A DNA stretch of 64,000 bases from Gnetum montanum (Eukaryota; Streptophyta; Gnetopsida; Gnetales; Gnetaceae), in contig MNCI01007896.1 of NCBI GenBank assembly GCA_015680685.1, positions 11,154 through 75,153 on the forward strand, given 5' to 3'. A model generated the notes under the pieces. It was not told the origin of the DNA. It saw only the letters and a list, made by a program, of their open reading frames with translations, and did no database searches. Shown here one piece after another: positions 35,690-46,840 of this stretch. How positions within the stretch are numbered: position 1 is the first letter of the stretch; every line of letters begins with the position of its first letter. Made by a program: the position numbers and the translations under genes.

Positions 35690-36480
35690 TTAGGTAAAAA
35701 TAGTGGAGGTCTAATTTGACATTTGAACCAACATTGAAAGTTGAAATTAAAAAGTTTCTACAATATAAAATTATATATCTTGTCTAATATTCCATCTAGC
35801 TAGCTAATCTAATGCCTGTGAGAAAAAAGAATAGTCATATTCAGCTATGCACTAATTTTAGAAATTTGAATCAAGCTTCATAAAAGGATAGAAATCTACT
35901 ACCCAAAATAGATGAAATGCTAATTAAAGTATTAAGGTGTTAAGTATACTCTTTACTGGATGATTTTTCAAGATATAATTAGGTCATGGTTGACAAAAAT
36001 AATAAATATAAGATAGCCTTCATTAACAAGTAGGGGGATTTTTCTTACAAGAGGATGCCTTTTGGATTGTCAAATGTTGGAGTCACTTTCCAACAAGCTA
36101 TGGATATTGCTTTTAAAGGTCTAATAGGAAAATTTATTATAATTTATCTAGATGATATTACTATTTATTCAAAGAGAAAATAAGATCATATCAATCACCT
36201 TTGATAAATTTTTAATAGATGTTGGCAATATGGCATTTCCTTGAATCCTAAGAAAAGCATTCTTGGGGTAAAGTTTAGAAGCTTGTTAGGACATATAATT
36301 TTTCAAAAGGGTATAGCAATAGATAATTCAAGGATCCAAGCTATTCAAAATATTGAGAACTTGACCAACAAGAAGTCTCTTAGATCCTTCTTTGAAAAAA
36401 TAAATTTTGTCAAGAAATTTATAATAGGATTTACTGAAATCACCAAATCCCTAATGTACATGCTCAAGAAGAATATTTAG
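35690..36480 (+). pseudogene. rt: Reverse transcriptase of element C
   Basis: The order of motifs is complete: LANLMPVRKKNSHIQLC, NFRNLNQAS near 35850, LPKIDEML, LLDDFSRYN near 35950, YKRMPFGLSNVGVTFQQAM near 36045-36105, and YLDDITIYSK near 36150 with both catalytic Asp kept. LNPKKSILGV, LGHIIFQKGI and a KKSLRSFFEKINFVKKFI block follow. In-frame stops are numerous and mostly replace Gln, Arg or Trp codons. Confidence 0.85.
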
Positions 36481-36489
36481 GTAAGGAAG

Positions 36490-36957
36490 AAACCTAAATC
36501 AAAAAAAGAATTAGTAGATTTTAGAAAGGCTATTCAAGAAGCCCCGTATTTAGGTAGACCTAAATTAAAAGAAGATTTCTTGTTGTATTCTTTTACTTCT
36601 AGTGATTTAGTTGCTATAGTTTTAACTTAGAAAAATAATGGTCAGGATGAGCCAATTTAATTCTTTGATTACTAGCTTAAAGGTTCTAAATTGAATTATT
36701 CAGAGTTAGAAAAATATACATATAACGTTATCAAAGCCTTGTTACATTTCAAATATAATTTAGAAAGCTCTTTGGTTCATATTATGCTAATGGATGCTAG
36801 TGTTAAGCAATTTTTAGCTCAAAATGAAATTGGATCAAAAAGAGAAAGTTGGATTATTAAACTTCAAGAATTCAAATTATCATTAGAATTATGTAAAAGA
36901 GTGAAAGGAATGGGATTAGCCAAACTAATGGCTAAAGAAACTAAAATTTGTGTTTGA
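36490..36957 (+). pseudogene. rnh: RNase H (standard, after RT) of element C
   Basis: Downstream of RT the frame reads DFLLYSFTSSDLVAIVL near 36575, then LNYSELEKYTYNVIKAL near 36690 and SWIIKLQEFKLSLEL near 36855. This is the degenerate RNase H typical of gypsy elements. It makes C an element with two RNase H domains. Stops are present. Confidence 0.75.
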
Positions 36958-36989
36958 TTGTCATAGTGAAAATTAATATGATGAAATCC

Positions 36990-38221
36990 TAGAGTTCTTT
37001 GCTTTAAAGAAATTTCTAAATAATCTAACTATGAGCCAAAGAAGAGATTTTCTTAAAAAGACAAACAAGTTTATGGTGAAAGATGAGATCTTATATAGAA
37101 AATATTTTAGAGGAGTTCCATTAGAATGTGCCAAAAATAACTAGATTGATCTCGTGTTGAACTAGTTTTGTGATTATACAAATTTGTTTTATGATTCATT
37201 AAAATCCCTATGTAGCATATATTACGTTAAGGATTTTATTAGCCTAGCATGTATTAAGATATTAACTCAAAGATTCAATCCTATTACAAATGTCAAATTC
37301 ATAGGCCAAAAATCAAGAAAGCTAGCCCTCTACTAAAACCAGTAATTGCAAAAAGGTCATTTCAATAATGGGGCTTAGATTTTATTGACATGATTACTTC
37401 TTCAAAAGCTAGACATAAATTTATACTTACATATATAGATTATTTTACCAAGTGTGTAGAAGCAAATTTTCTAAAGAAAAGTTTAGCTTCGGATGTAATA
37501 ATATTCCTTGAAGATCATATGTTAAGTCATTTTGGCACTGGAAGTATTAATATCCAATAATGGTCCTATGTATCAATTTGAGGACTTTATAAGTTGGGCT
37601 TTTGAGAAATCTATATTTATGTTCTCCTCATCAAACTACTATCCTCAAGAAAATGGGTTAGCTAAATTTACAAATAAAAAGCTTATTTTCTACATAAAAA
37701 GATTAATGGAAGGGAGTTCAGGAACCTAGCATAATTACCTTTGCTCCATCCTATAGACAGATTGTATATAGATTAAGAGATCTACAGGCACCTCATACTA
37801 TAAACTAGTTTATGGTATAGCTTTGAGAATTACTAATAAGATTATAACATTAGCATCAGAGTTTGTATGGAAATATAGTGAAAAGGTAGATAAAAATAGA
37901 AATTTAATCTCTTTACTTATCAATAAAGAAGTTGAGATTCAGAAAGCTAGAGGTAATTTGTTGATAAATGCATCACAAATCAAAATATGGTTTGATAGAA
38001 AGGTTTTAAAAAGAGCATTTAGAGTGGGTGATCTAGTATTACTTTGGAACATAAGGAGTAACCATAACAAATTTACTACCAAATGGATAGGCCCATTCAT
38101 TATCAAGCGACAAGTGTTAGATGACATGTACAAGCTATCCATGATGGATGGAATGAAGCAGAAAATCCCATTTAATGCCATCCATCTTAAGCACTACTTT
38201 AGAAAATTGCCTAATACCTAA
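36990..38221 (+). pseudogene. int: Integrase of element C
   Basis: The N-terminal zinc-binding part (37030-37320) is poorly preserved. The core begins WGLDFIDMITSSKARHKFIL near 37374, with first Asp present. TYIDYFTKCVEA follows. After a frameshift near 37535 comes LISNNGPMY, where the second catalytic Asp is Asn, and YPQENGLAKFTNK near 37640, where the catalytic Glu position reads Lys. The C-terminal domain (37990-38200) has RVGDLVLLWNIR, KWIGPFIIK and HLKHYF. Two active-site replacements plus stops show it is dead. Confidence 0.82.
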
Positions 38222-38526
38222 TAGAAGTAAGGAGAAAAAAAGATTTTAAATATGTAAATAGTGGGTTTTTAAAAAATTTAATAAATAGGCTACATGAGGT
38301 TTCTATACATTTGAATCCTTATGCTTGATAGGATTTTTTCCCCAAAAATATTTTCTTTTTACAAATTTAGTTCACAAGTTCATCAAATATCTAAGTTACC
38401 TTGTACAAGTTCCATAAGGATTTCTAGATCTAAAAGTCATCATAACATATATCTTTAGAAATGTTATTAAGTCACAAGAATGAATGGAATCTCATTATTC
38501 TAAGAGCTTAGCATGATGATCTTTTA
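38222..38526. other. 3' untranslated stretch of element C
   Basis: Short AT-rich segment between the integrase stop and the polypurine tract. No gene seen. Confidence 0.6.
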
Positions 38527-38548
38527 AGGAAAAAGGAGGGGCAAAAAA
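38527..38548 (+). other. Polypurine tract of element C
   Basis: A run of purines broken by one C (AGGAAAAAGGAGGGG then CAAAAAA) directly precedes the LTR start at 38549. Confidence 0.9.
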
Positions 38549-41195
38549 TGTTGTTACATTTTGGCCATCAATGGGGCAAGGCTTAATCTAGTTGAGCTAA
38601 ATTATATGAATTGCAAATGGATCTTGATTTTAATATAACTCTATATAAGAAAGGGATTCTATTTCAAAATAAATTAAGGCTTTGAACTAAAATAATAGAA
38701 AGCTTAAGCCCTAATTGTGATTAAAATTTAAATTTTAATAAGAGTTGTAGCATGGATGAAGCTTTAGTACTTAAGTTCAATAACAATTACTTTTTCAAAA
38801 CAGCAATAGTGCTTGATTTATTGGATTTACTTATCTTCACAATTCTTGCAATTTTCAAAAACCAATTACTCGCACAATGAGATTAATCTAAATTTTTTAT
38901 GCCATGTTTGTATGAAAATTGAGTCCTAAGCGAAGTAAGTTCCAAGGAGTGTTTTATGCAATCATGATCTAATAAGGCTAAACAATCCCATAATATTATG
39001 CTCTGTTAATTACAAAATCTTAAGAAATTTCTAAATAATTTGTGAATCTAGGTGTTTACTTTAAATTTAACATTGCACAGAGGATTGAATTACCAACTAG
39101 GGACATAACTTGTATGAATTTGTCCTATCTTAAGTAGATGCTCTTTTCTATTTAAGTTTTTGAAAATTGATACATAGAGCTTAGGAACTAATTTTATATT
39201 ACAAAAGGACTAGCATTACAATGAATAATTAAGCACAAGAACAAATCCTCATTTCAAGAAAAAGGAGGCTCAATCTAAATCTAAAGAGAGGTTTCATGAA
39301 GTACACTGGTCACATAAGTCTGGGATTAATGCAAGAGGAAAGATTGAAATGAGCTCTTCCACATCAACTCATAGAGGAAGCTCATAGAACCATAAAATGG
39401 TTCTACAAAATGATTCTTCCATGTTAGCTCATTATGTAGTGCTAGATCCATATAGCTTTCAATTGAGTTCATAAAGAAGCTCTACCACGTAAGCTCCTGA
39501 GTTAGTTTATGCACATAGAACCAAAAATTGATTCTATGAAGAAGCTCTACAAGCTACATCATCATCTATCATGTAATCTCTAGGAAAAAGTGTAGTTTGT
39601 AGAGCTCAAACTTAGCTCTCCAAAAAAGTGCAAAATTGGCTCTACCAAGTCAGCTTTGGGGGAAATAGCCATGTTCATAGAACTAAAATTCAACCTCATT
39701 AACAAGCTCTACAAATCTATTCTACCATGTTATCTTGTAAAAAAGGTTCTTAAAGCTTAAAAGTGGTTCTATGAAAAAGCTTTACCACTTAAGCTTTATC
39801 AAGTTAGCTTATGTTCATAGAGTTGAAAACCAATTCTACGAAAACACTTTACAAGCCACATTAGCTCCATGCATCTGCTCTACTAGATTAGCTTTTTTGA
39901 AGAGTAGGTTTGTAGAACTAAAAAGAGGTTTTACAAATCATTTCTACATGCCAATTTAGCTTTACAAATCCGTGCTACCACATTAGCCTCCTCATAGAGC
40001 TATATTTCTATTCTATGAGCAAGTTCTACCACATCAACAATCTTTGCGCTAGTGCATAGAACTAGCTCATGAGGTTGAAATTTAGCTCTACCACATCGGT
40101 TGTATCTTGGGGAAAGAATTTTTATAGCTTAAAAGAAGCATTATGAAATGGTTCTGCCAAATTAGTTTGTAAAGGAGCTTGTAGAACTAAAAAATGACTT
40201 TAAGAGAGCTTGTAGAGGAAATTTGTAGAGCTTAAAAGTAATTATACAAATTTGCTCTACCATGTAGGCTCTATAGCTAGCTTATATTCATAGAGGCAAA
40301 TTTTGGTTCTACAAATAAGCTCCATCACATAAACTTGTAGATGGAGTTTGTAGAACCAAATTTCTATTCCATGAGCAAGCACTAGATTATTTTTACAAAT
40401 TTAGCATCTACCATGTTAGTATTTTGATGAAGATTCTCAAGCTCATAGTAGACTTAAAATTTCATTTGCCATGTTAGCAAAGTTCAACACGTGTTTCCAT
40501 GTTAGCATGTAGAGAAATCTCATAAAAATGAAAAATGGCTCTACAAGATGGTTCTACCACATCAACCCCTTGAGCCAGTTTATAAAGCTTCAATTCAACT
40601 CTATAAATAAGATCATTTTTGGTTTTGTGATGTCATCTCATGAAAGAGCTTTATAGAGCTTAAATCTAGTTCTACGAAGAAGCTCTACAAGCCATTTCAT
40701 CATTTTCCCATGTCAACTCGTAGAGGAGGTTCATAGAACATAAATCTAGTTCTACAAAGAAGCTCTACCATGTCAACATATGGCACATTAACTCACCCGT
40801 AGAGCTAGTTTGTAGAACCAAATTTCCATTTTATGAACATGCTCTACCACATCAGCTTTGCCATGTCAGCATCTTAACATATTAGCTTGTAGAACCAGTT
40901 CATAAAATTAAAATTCAACTCTATAGAAAATCTCATTTTCTTCTCTGCCAAGTAGGATCCTAAGTTAGCTTATGCTCATAGAATTTAAATCTAGTTCTAC
41001 AAAGTAGCTATATGATCTATGCCATCATCTAGATGAAATTTACAAACTCACAAGAAGTAAAAAGCTTCATCTACCATGTTAGCACAGGCCACATCAGCAC
41101 CTAAATAAAGCTCATTTTCTCATTTAAAGTAAACACACTTCATCATTCTACCACATTGACATCTAGATGAATATCATAGAATCTCATTTCAAATA
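38549..41195 (+). repeat. 3' LTR of element C, truncated
   Basis: Matches 28120-30807 in order, including the hairpin array from about 39350. The match ends at AATCTCATTTCAAA near 41195, so the TATA box, R and U5 are missing. Confidence 0.85.
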
Positions 41196-41640
41196 AAGTG
41201 AAATGAAATCGGTAACATGGCTTGCTAAGGCCTAAAACTGAAAAAGTATAGCCATGTTTGACCAATATTGACCATGTTTTACCGTATGTTACCTATCTTG
41301 ATTGTTTTAGCCTTGTTTCACTATGTTTCAACTTGATTTGATCTCTTTGTGCATTGTTAACCTTTACTATTTAGCCTTGGTTTCATTTTTGTTCATTGGA
41401 GCATCACTTGGCCCCATTACACCAAGTGTTCTCATCATTTGACCTTATGTGGTCTTTATTTCATCTTATTTGTCTTCACCTACCTCTTGTAGCCTCTGTT
41501 GACCTTTTTTGCACCTTGTTTGACCATGAAATAGCATGTTTTGGCCAATCCATGTATAGTTGCTAAAGTATTTTATATCATTTTAGGATTATTTACTTAT
41601 TTTACCCAAGTGCCACTTAATGTGCTTATGGTTGATATGC
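41196..41640. other. Spacer left of the RT of element F
   Basis: Pyrimidine-rich DNA with short repeats of TTTGACC(A/T) and CCTTGTTT. No gene seen. It could be the pre-RT spacer of element F; the gag-protease of F is not present in the window. Confidence 0.4.
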
Positions 41641-41649
41641 AAGATTGAA

Positions 41650-42311
41650 GTATGGACACTTGGAAGCAAATTAATTTACCATTAAAACTAAGTGGACCTC
41701 ATGGTGATGTTGAATGATGTATCAACCTTAATTGCCTAGAGCTTAAGCCTGAGAGTCCAATCGACCACATAGCCTCAATAGAGAAACCTCTAGAATGGCT
41801 TGAATACCTAGTTAAAACCCTTGACCTTGAGGCTAGAAAAATTTCTAAGGACTCTTTAATTAAGGTTCCTATCATGACATACCATGGTGAGGAGAAAACA
41901 CTAAAATTAAGTTTCTTACTAGAACCTCAATAGGCTCAAGACATCACCAAGGTCCTCCATGATAATATTATGGTCTTTACCTAGTCATATGAAAATATGC
42001 CAAGCCTTGACCCATGTCTAGTACCACATAACATCATACTCAATCTTAGTATTAGGCTAGTTAAGTAAAAAGTTTGCAAGATTAGGCCAAATTTAGGATT
42101 GGCAGTTCACACTGAAATCAAAAAATTATATGAAGCTAGTTTCATTAGATCTATCGATTATGCAAAATGGGTATCCAACATAGTGGTAGTCCCTAGGAAA
42201 AATGAGATTATATGCATCTATATTAATTTTTGAGACTTGAATAAGGCAACCATTAAAGATGATTTTCTTTTACCTAGTATTGAACAATTTATTGATACTA
42301 TAGTTGGACAT
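41650..42311 (+). pseudogene. rt: Reverse transcriptase of element F, 5' part
   Basis: The frame carries LYEASFIRSIDYAKWVSNIV near 42130, VVPRKNEIICIYINF then DLNKATIKDDFLLPSI near 42240, and IEQFIDTIVGH up to the insertion site of D. Codons run on without a shift at 55577. Upstream, 41700-42060 holds the RT-preceding region with several stops. Confidence 0.85.
42307..42311. repeat. Target site duplication of element D, left copy (gacat)
   Basis: The five bases directly before the LTR of D are identical to 55577-55581. Confidence 0.92.
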
Positions 42312-43207
42312 TGATGAGCAATGAGGTACCCCTATGCCCAACCATATGAATCACAAAGTGTTCATGCATGATTCAGTCGAATTCCATGAACTTTATTGTT
42401 TCCAGTACACTAGCCCTTTAGGAAGTGAAACTAGCCTTAATGTTAATTGTTGTCTTCCCAATTACAGTTGTGATGTACATTGGTATGGTTAAGTGTAACT
42501 GAGGCATCCAATTTTTATCATTTTGTATTTTATATTTTGGTGCTCTAAATATAGATAAAAGGAGTTTAATTAACTAATCTAAATTAACTAATCAACTAGC
42601 ATTTAACTAATCCTAAAATAAGTATCCGTTCCCACTTTCCATACATGCCTTGAACCCACGTATATGCTACTGGGTGACCAAGTGCTACACTACTAGGCAT
42701 ACCAAGCAATAACGTTGCTAGGATTACCAAGTGAATACATGTTACACTCAAAGTAGTTATACTTATGTGTGTAATCTATCTTGCTTAATTGTCTTATTAA
42801 TGTAATAACTGGGAAATATTTAATAACTAATTAAAAGCATTTAATAAATAATTGAAAACATTAAATGCATAAATAAAATAGCTAATCTATCCAAAGTGTT
42901 GCAAGGTTTATTAGAAAGCTTGTCTTTATTGCTGCACACACTATCGTGCTCATGTACAACAATGCTTGAATAAAGATCCATACACTTAATGACTCCTGTT
43001 TTGGTCACTTAGGGAAAAAATTCTAACTTTTGAATGAAAAAAATGCAAAAGCTTTGCTACTACTAAAATCTAGATTGCCATAAATGTAGCTAGTAGATAT
43101 GTATTTATAGGCAATAGATAGACACTGCATTGATGAGGCCTCATCGATGTAGGGCGAGATGCATTGACGAGGCTTTGTCAATGCAACTAACCAACAATGA
43201 TTCATCA
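42312..43207 (-). repeat. 3' LTR of element D
   Basis: TGATGAG...TTCATCA, 896 bp, matching 54729-55576. Near 42667-42742 there are three diverged copies of a unit like CTACTGGGTGACCAAGTG. Confidence 0.93.
43102..43184 (-). promoter_or_regulatory. LTR promoter of D: GATGAGGCCTCATC palindromes and TATA
   Basis: On the minus strand an inverted repeat GCATTGAC-N8-GTCAATGC (43184-43161) and the perfect palindrome GATGAGGCCTCATC (43145-43132) precede TATAAATA (43109-43102). In the other LTR the same position holds a 30-bp imperfect palindrome, ACTACGTC...GACGTAGT (55528-55557), and a TATA box at 55512-55505. Confidence 0.6.
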
Positions 43208-43454
43208 TACTCCCACGACTAAATGAAAACTCATCCTCAAGTTCTTTTACAAAATTGGGAAGGTATGGAATTATTGATTGACTTTTTTTCAACAAAACAA
43301 ACTGACTAACTTGACAAAAAATTAAGTGCATAGGTGTACAGATCAACACATTACAAAAATGATGGTGTTTAGAACACAAAATTAAACACCATGATATAAC
43401 TCTTCAAAAATTGGACAACACGCTCCTTGATGGTGAGAGGCTTATTGGAGGAGA
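43208..43454 (-). other. 3' untranslated end of element D with weak polypurine tract
   Basis: On the minus strand GTCGTGGGAGTA (43219-43208) directly precedes the LTR and is a short, weak polypurine tract. The 60 bases before it resemble the end of element G (about 455-519). Confidence 0.55.
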
Positions 43455-46295
43455 TCAAATGATCCCAACCAGTGGTGGTTCCTGAGGCTTTGAGGGACCT
43501 TCACCAGCTTCACGTACTAGTGGTGGTTGAGGTAGCTGCGGTTGTCCTGCTATTGTTGCAACTTCAGGTGGGAGGTAGAAAGCATCTAGTAGTGCTTTCA
43601 TTTTCTCCTCCTTACTTCTAGGATCATGCATCATCCACGCAACTTCCCCAATGTGGGTTGGAACAAGCACATCCTAAGGACATGAGATTGCTAGAAAAAA
43701 CTCCTTAGCATTGACAAACTAGGAAACAAACTATTTGCATTGAATGTCGAATGCTCTTGCTGTGTTCTTTAGCTCCTAGTAGTCATTTATCCATCTGGCT
43801 AGGTCCTCAGTGATAGATCGCTGATTTGTGAATTTCCCTTTGAGGACTTTGAGTTCAACGTTAGCAATATTAAGCTTTTTCTTAGTGTCCTTATGGTGTT
43901 TAAACTCAGGCTCATATAGAAGATACAAGCTAGCCACTTGTTTCTCCAATTTTTATCGTAGCCATTTGACTATCAACATTAACAAGTTTGCGTAATGGAG
44001 ATTGGCCAACTCCATACACTTTGTCATTTCCTCAATCTGCAAATCCTTTAAGCAAATCTCCCTTTTGTTGTAGGTGTTAATCCCATCAAGCATAGGTTAC
44101 CACATCTCTCTTGTTGGAGTTGTTGGAGGGCTTCATTTATTTTTTCCTTTGTCATCTAGATTTGTTTTTCATTTACTTCTTTTTACAAACCAAATTGGTC
44201 CCTGTAGTGATTTTTCACTTTTTAAAATTTGAGAGCGTCATTCTTCCAATGATAATCTCAATGGTAGACTTTTATCACATGTGCATACCTCCTCCATTGA
44301 TAAATTACAATTCTCCATGGCCAATTTCCTTAGTTTAGTGTTAACTCTAGCAAGCTACTCCTATTGTTGATGAATGAACTCTTATATTTTATCTCTCTAA
44401 GCATCAACATTTTGCAGGCGATGATTTTGCGTGGTCAATGCTTCATTCTCCTAGCACATCTAATTCAAGTCCTTTTTGATTGAGTACATTTCAGCTTCTA
44501 CCACAAACTATTTGAAGATGGTCATTACTACTTCCTCCTCAGCCTTTTGAAATCATTCTTGAAGCTATTTGACAACTTCATCTCTTATTGCTGCTAAGTT
44601 GAGGATTACTTGTTCTGCAAGTTGGGCAGGAAGTTTAGCAACCTCCACAACCAAGCATTGATTTTTCTCTTGGGCCATTTCTAATTGCCCTTCCAAGATG
44701 ATGCATCTACCCCTTGCATTTAGCAACTTTGACTAGGTTGTGGTGATGTTCTATAAGAGATTAAAGATGTCCAGTGTCGATTGTCTAGTTCCTACCAATT
44801 ATTCCAACAACTGTTCATGCTAGGCTACATTTAATTTCTTGTTAACCATGTCTGTGGATGTTTGCACATCTTGGAGTGTAGATGCATTTGCTATAGACAC
44901 CGTGGGTGCATTCAATGCTTCAACTACATGATCAGTTACCACTTCTACCACTGTCTCCTACCCTTGGTGCTACATCATCAAGGTAGTTACCTCTTTACCT
45001 TTCTCTAACCTCACTGAGAAAGTTGCGGCATTCCCAAAGATTTTTGGAAATAGATGGTGTGTTGCTAGTGACATTGTCACCTCTCGAGCATTGGGATTCG
45101 ACCTTGAATGTAGTTGTATTCTTTGGGCAGAGAAAATGGAACCACCCCTCTCCATTTAACTAACTATTTGGGCCATCTCATTAAGGTGACTCATCGCTGG
45201 CTAATACATAGATGGATCCATCCCAATCATTCTTTCTTGTTGCTCTTGTTCACTCAAGAGCTATTCTCAGATTTGACATAGACACTCAAGGACTACGTGG
45301 GCCTTCGTTGTTGTCTCTTGAGTGGGTGGTGGTGGTGGTAGCTCTTCCTCTTGAGTGGTTGTTGGCATCTTATCTTTCATGATTTTTGCCCATGAGGCCA
45401 AGCGAGCATGCCTAAGAGTGTCATTAGAATAACAAAAAATGTCTGTCCTTTTACAAAGTTTTTTGATAAGGCATGGAAAGGGTAGGGTATTCCTTCCACA
45501 TTCATTCTCCTTGAAGCACTTATCAATCTCCAGATAAATTAGCTGTGGAAGATTAACAAGAAATTTTCTGGTTAGAGCAGTGCATGTTTAGGTGGAGAAA
45601 GTAGTCACCTTACTTGGCATCACCGTTGGATTGAGATGATAGGCTACAATCTTAAAATAAATCCGCTCTTCCAGTGTGAGTGCACCATACTCCTTACAGT
45701 ACACCCTGTAGCATTGCTAGGTCCATTTCATTTTTGCCTTAGGATTACCTTTTGTTGATATTTCTACCAATTATGTTCCAATGTCTGGCAACCCTAGTGC
45801 CTATGTAATGGCTTCCACTTAGTAGGACACTTGAATGTCCTTAATTTTTACAATGGACCCTAGCCTTCAACTATTCTAGAAGAGATAGGTCTCTTTGATG
45901 TACCATTACCCACTAGACGTGATGACTGGCCACATAGGAGAGGTTTGCAATTTTGTCTTGACATCCTTTGGAGCTTTTTCCAAAAATGGCTCGAAGTTTA
46001 TCTCTTGAAGAACTGATCTTTGGATTTCTTGGGACTTGATGATGTCTAGGTAGGCTTGAGTCAGAGTGACCCCAAGCCTTAGCATGGGTCCAAGTGGTTC
46101 TCCTTGTTGGGATTATTCTATAGGCACTTCTTGCTCTAGAAATTGTCGAATAGATTCCACTTTGAGCTCCTCATGAAGAGGTCCCATTGCATGGGTTGCC
46201 TCTTATTGTTCCTGCTGGCTCCTTCCAGCTCTAGGTCATTTCTCTTGTGGTTGTGAGGGTTCTCCTTCATGTAGACACTTTTGTTTGGGTGTCAT
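43455..46295 (-). pseudogene. Extra sense gene (ORF2) of element D, coiled-coil protein
   Basis: The start ATG at 46295 (MTPKQKCLHEGEPSQ) directly follows a TTATAG splice acceptor. The N-terminal region (46295-45430) contains TQAYLDIIKSQEIQ, a KIKDIQVSY..EAIT.ALGLP segment, EERIYFKIVAYHL and LPFPCLIKKLCKR. It resembles the domain annotated in Pfam as putative plant transposon protein (recalled PF20167; not checked). The middle (45000-43900) is coiled-coil rich. The C-terminus is proline-rich and stops at 43455. Element E carries a homologous start (62733). Stops are numerous. A capsid or envelope-like role is speculation; no signal peptide or transmembrane segment was seen. Confidence 0.65.
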
Positions 46296-46604
46296 CTATA
46301 ATCACAATAAGACCATGGATTAGCAATCATTGTGTAACCTTAAAATAATTGGGATACCTTAACTCTTAAGGATAGTTACACTTGGCTAAGTTGTGGTTAT
46401 GGTTGATTTAATTAACTCAATTATTATTTTTATTTATGCATTATCATTGATAAATCATCCTGGAGGTTGTTGGAAGGGTTAACCATCAAAAGAGCTCATA
46501 TTTTTATGTTGTTAAGGTTACTAACTCTTGGGGGAGTTAGAAAAGTTTTTAAAAAATTTCTTCAAAAATCTTAAGGTTCGTAGCCCCCACAATAAATATC
46601 TTAC
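46296..46604 (-). other. Intron in the 5' leader of ORF2 of element D
   Basis: On the minus strand CTGGAG|GTAAGA gives the donor (46605/46604) and GATTATAG|ATGACACCC the acceptor (46296/46295). The 309-bp AT-rich segment between them fits a plant intron. The acceptor lies directly against the start codon. Confidence 0.6.
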
Positions 46605-46750
46605 CTCCAGTTAGTGTAGGAGAGAAAAATGTAGTGATTTGATCAAATGATTTGAAAGTTATGGGTTTTGGAAAGTTTTGGGCTTTGAAAAATTGAAAAA
46701 AATCATTGTGTGATGAGAAAATTGCAAAAAATTCCAAAGTGTTTGATAGA

Positions 46751-46840
46751 ATATATAGTATTTTTGCACTATGTTGATGAGGCCTTGTTGACGGGGCCTC
46801 GTCAATGTGGTTGGCTACATCAACAAGGCCTCATCAACGC
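46751..46840 (-). promoter_or_regulatory. Internal promoter of D upstream of ORF2
   Basis: Three imperfect palindromes with the core GAGGCCTC or GGGCCTC (46839-46818, 46808-46788, 46792-46773) share their core with the D LTR promoter. They are followed by TATATAT (46757-46751). A leader of about 120 bases leads to the GTAAGA donor. No coding region lies over the block. Confidence 0.6.

Larger units (their letters stand above)
28120..41195 (+). mobile_element. Ty3/gypsy element C with giant LTRs and PR-RNaseH-RT order
   Basis: The element starts at a TGTT LTR start (28120) and carries gag, protease, an extra RNase H, RT, RNase H and integrase on the plus strand. It has a clear polypurine tract (38527-38548) before a second LTR copy (38549-41195). 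The right LTR stops matching the left one near position 30807 of the left copy, so its 3' part is deleted and no target duplication can be read. Catalytic losses and dozens of stops show it is dead. The RNase H preceding RT is unusual. Confidence 0.85.

Noticed and set aside
43455-46295. ORF2 of element D as a viral envelope gene
   Set aside because: No signal peptide, cysteine pattern or transmembrane helix is visible; coiled coil and a domain shared with other plant elements argue against a confident envelope call.
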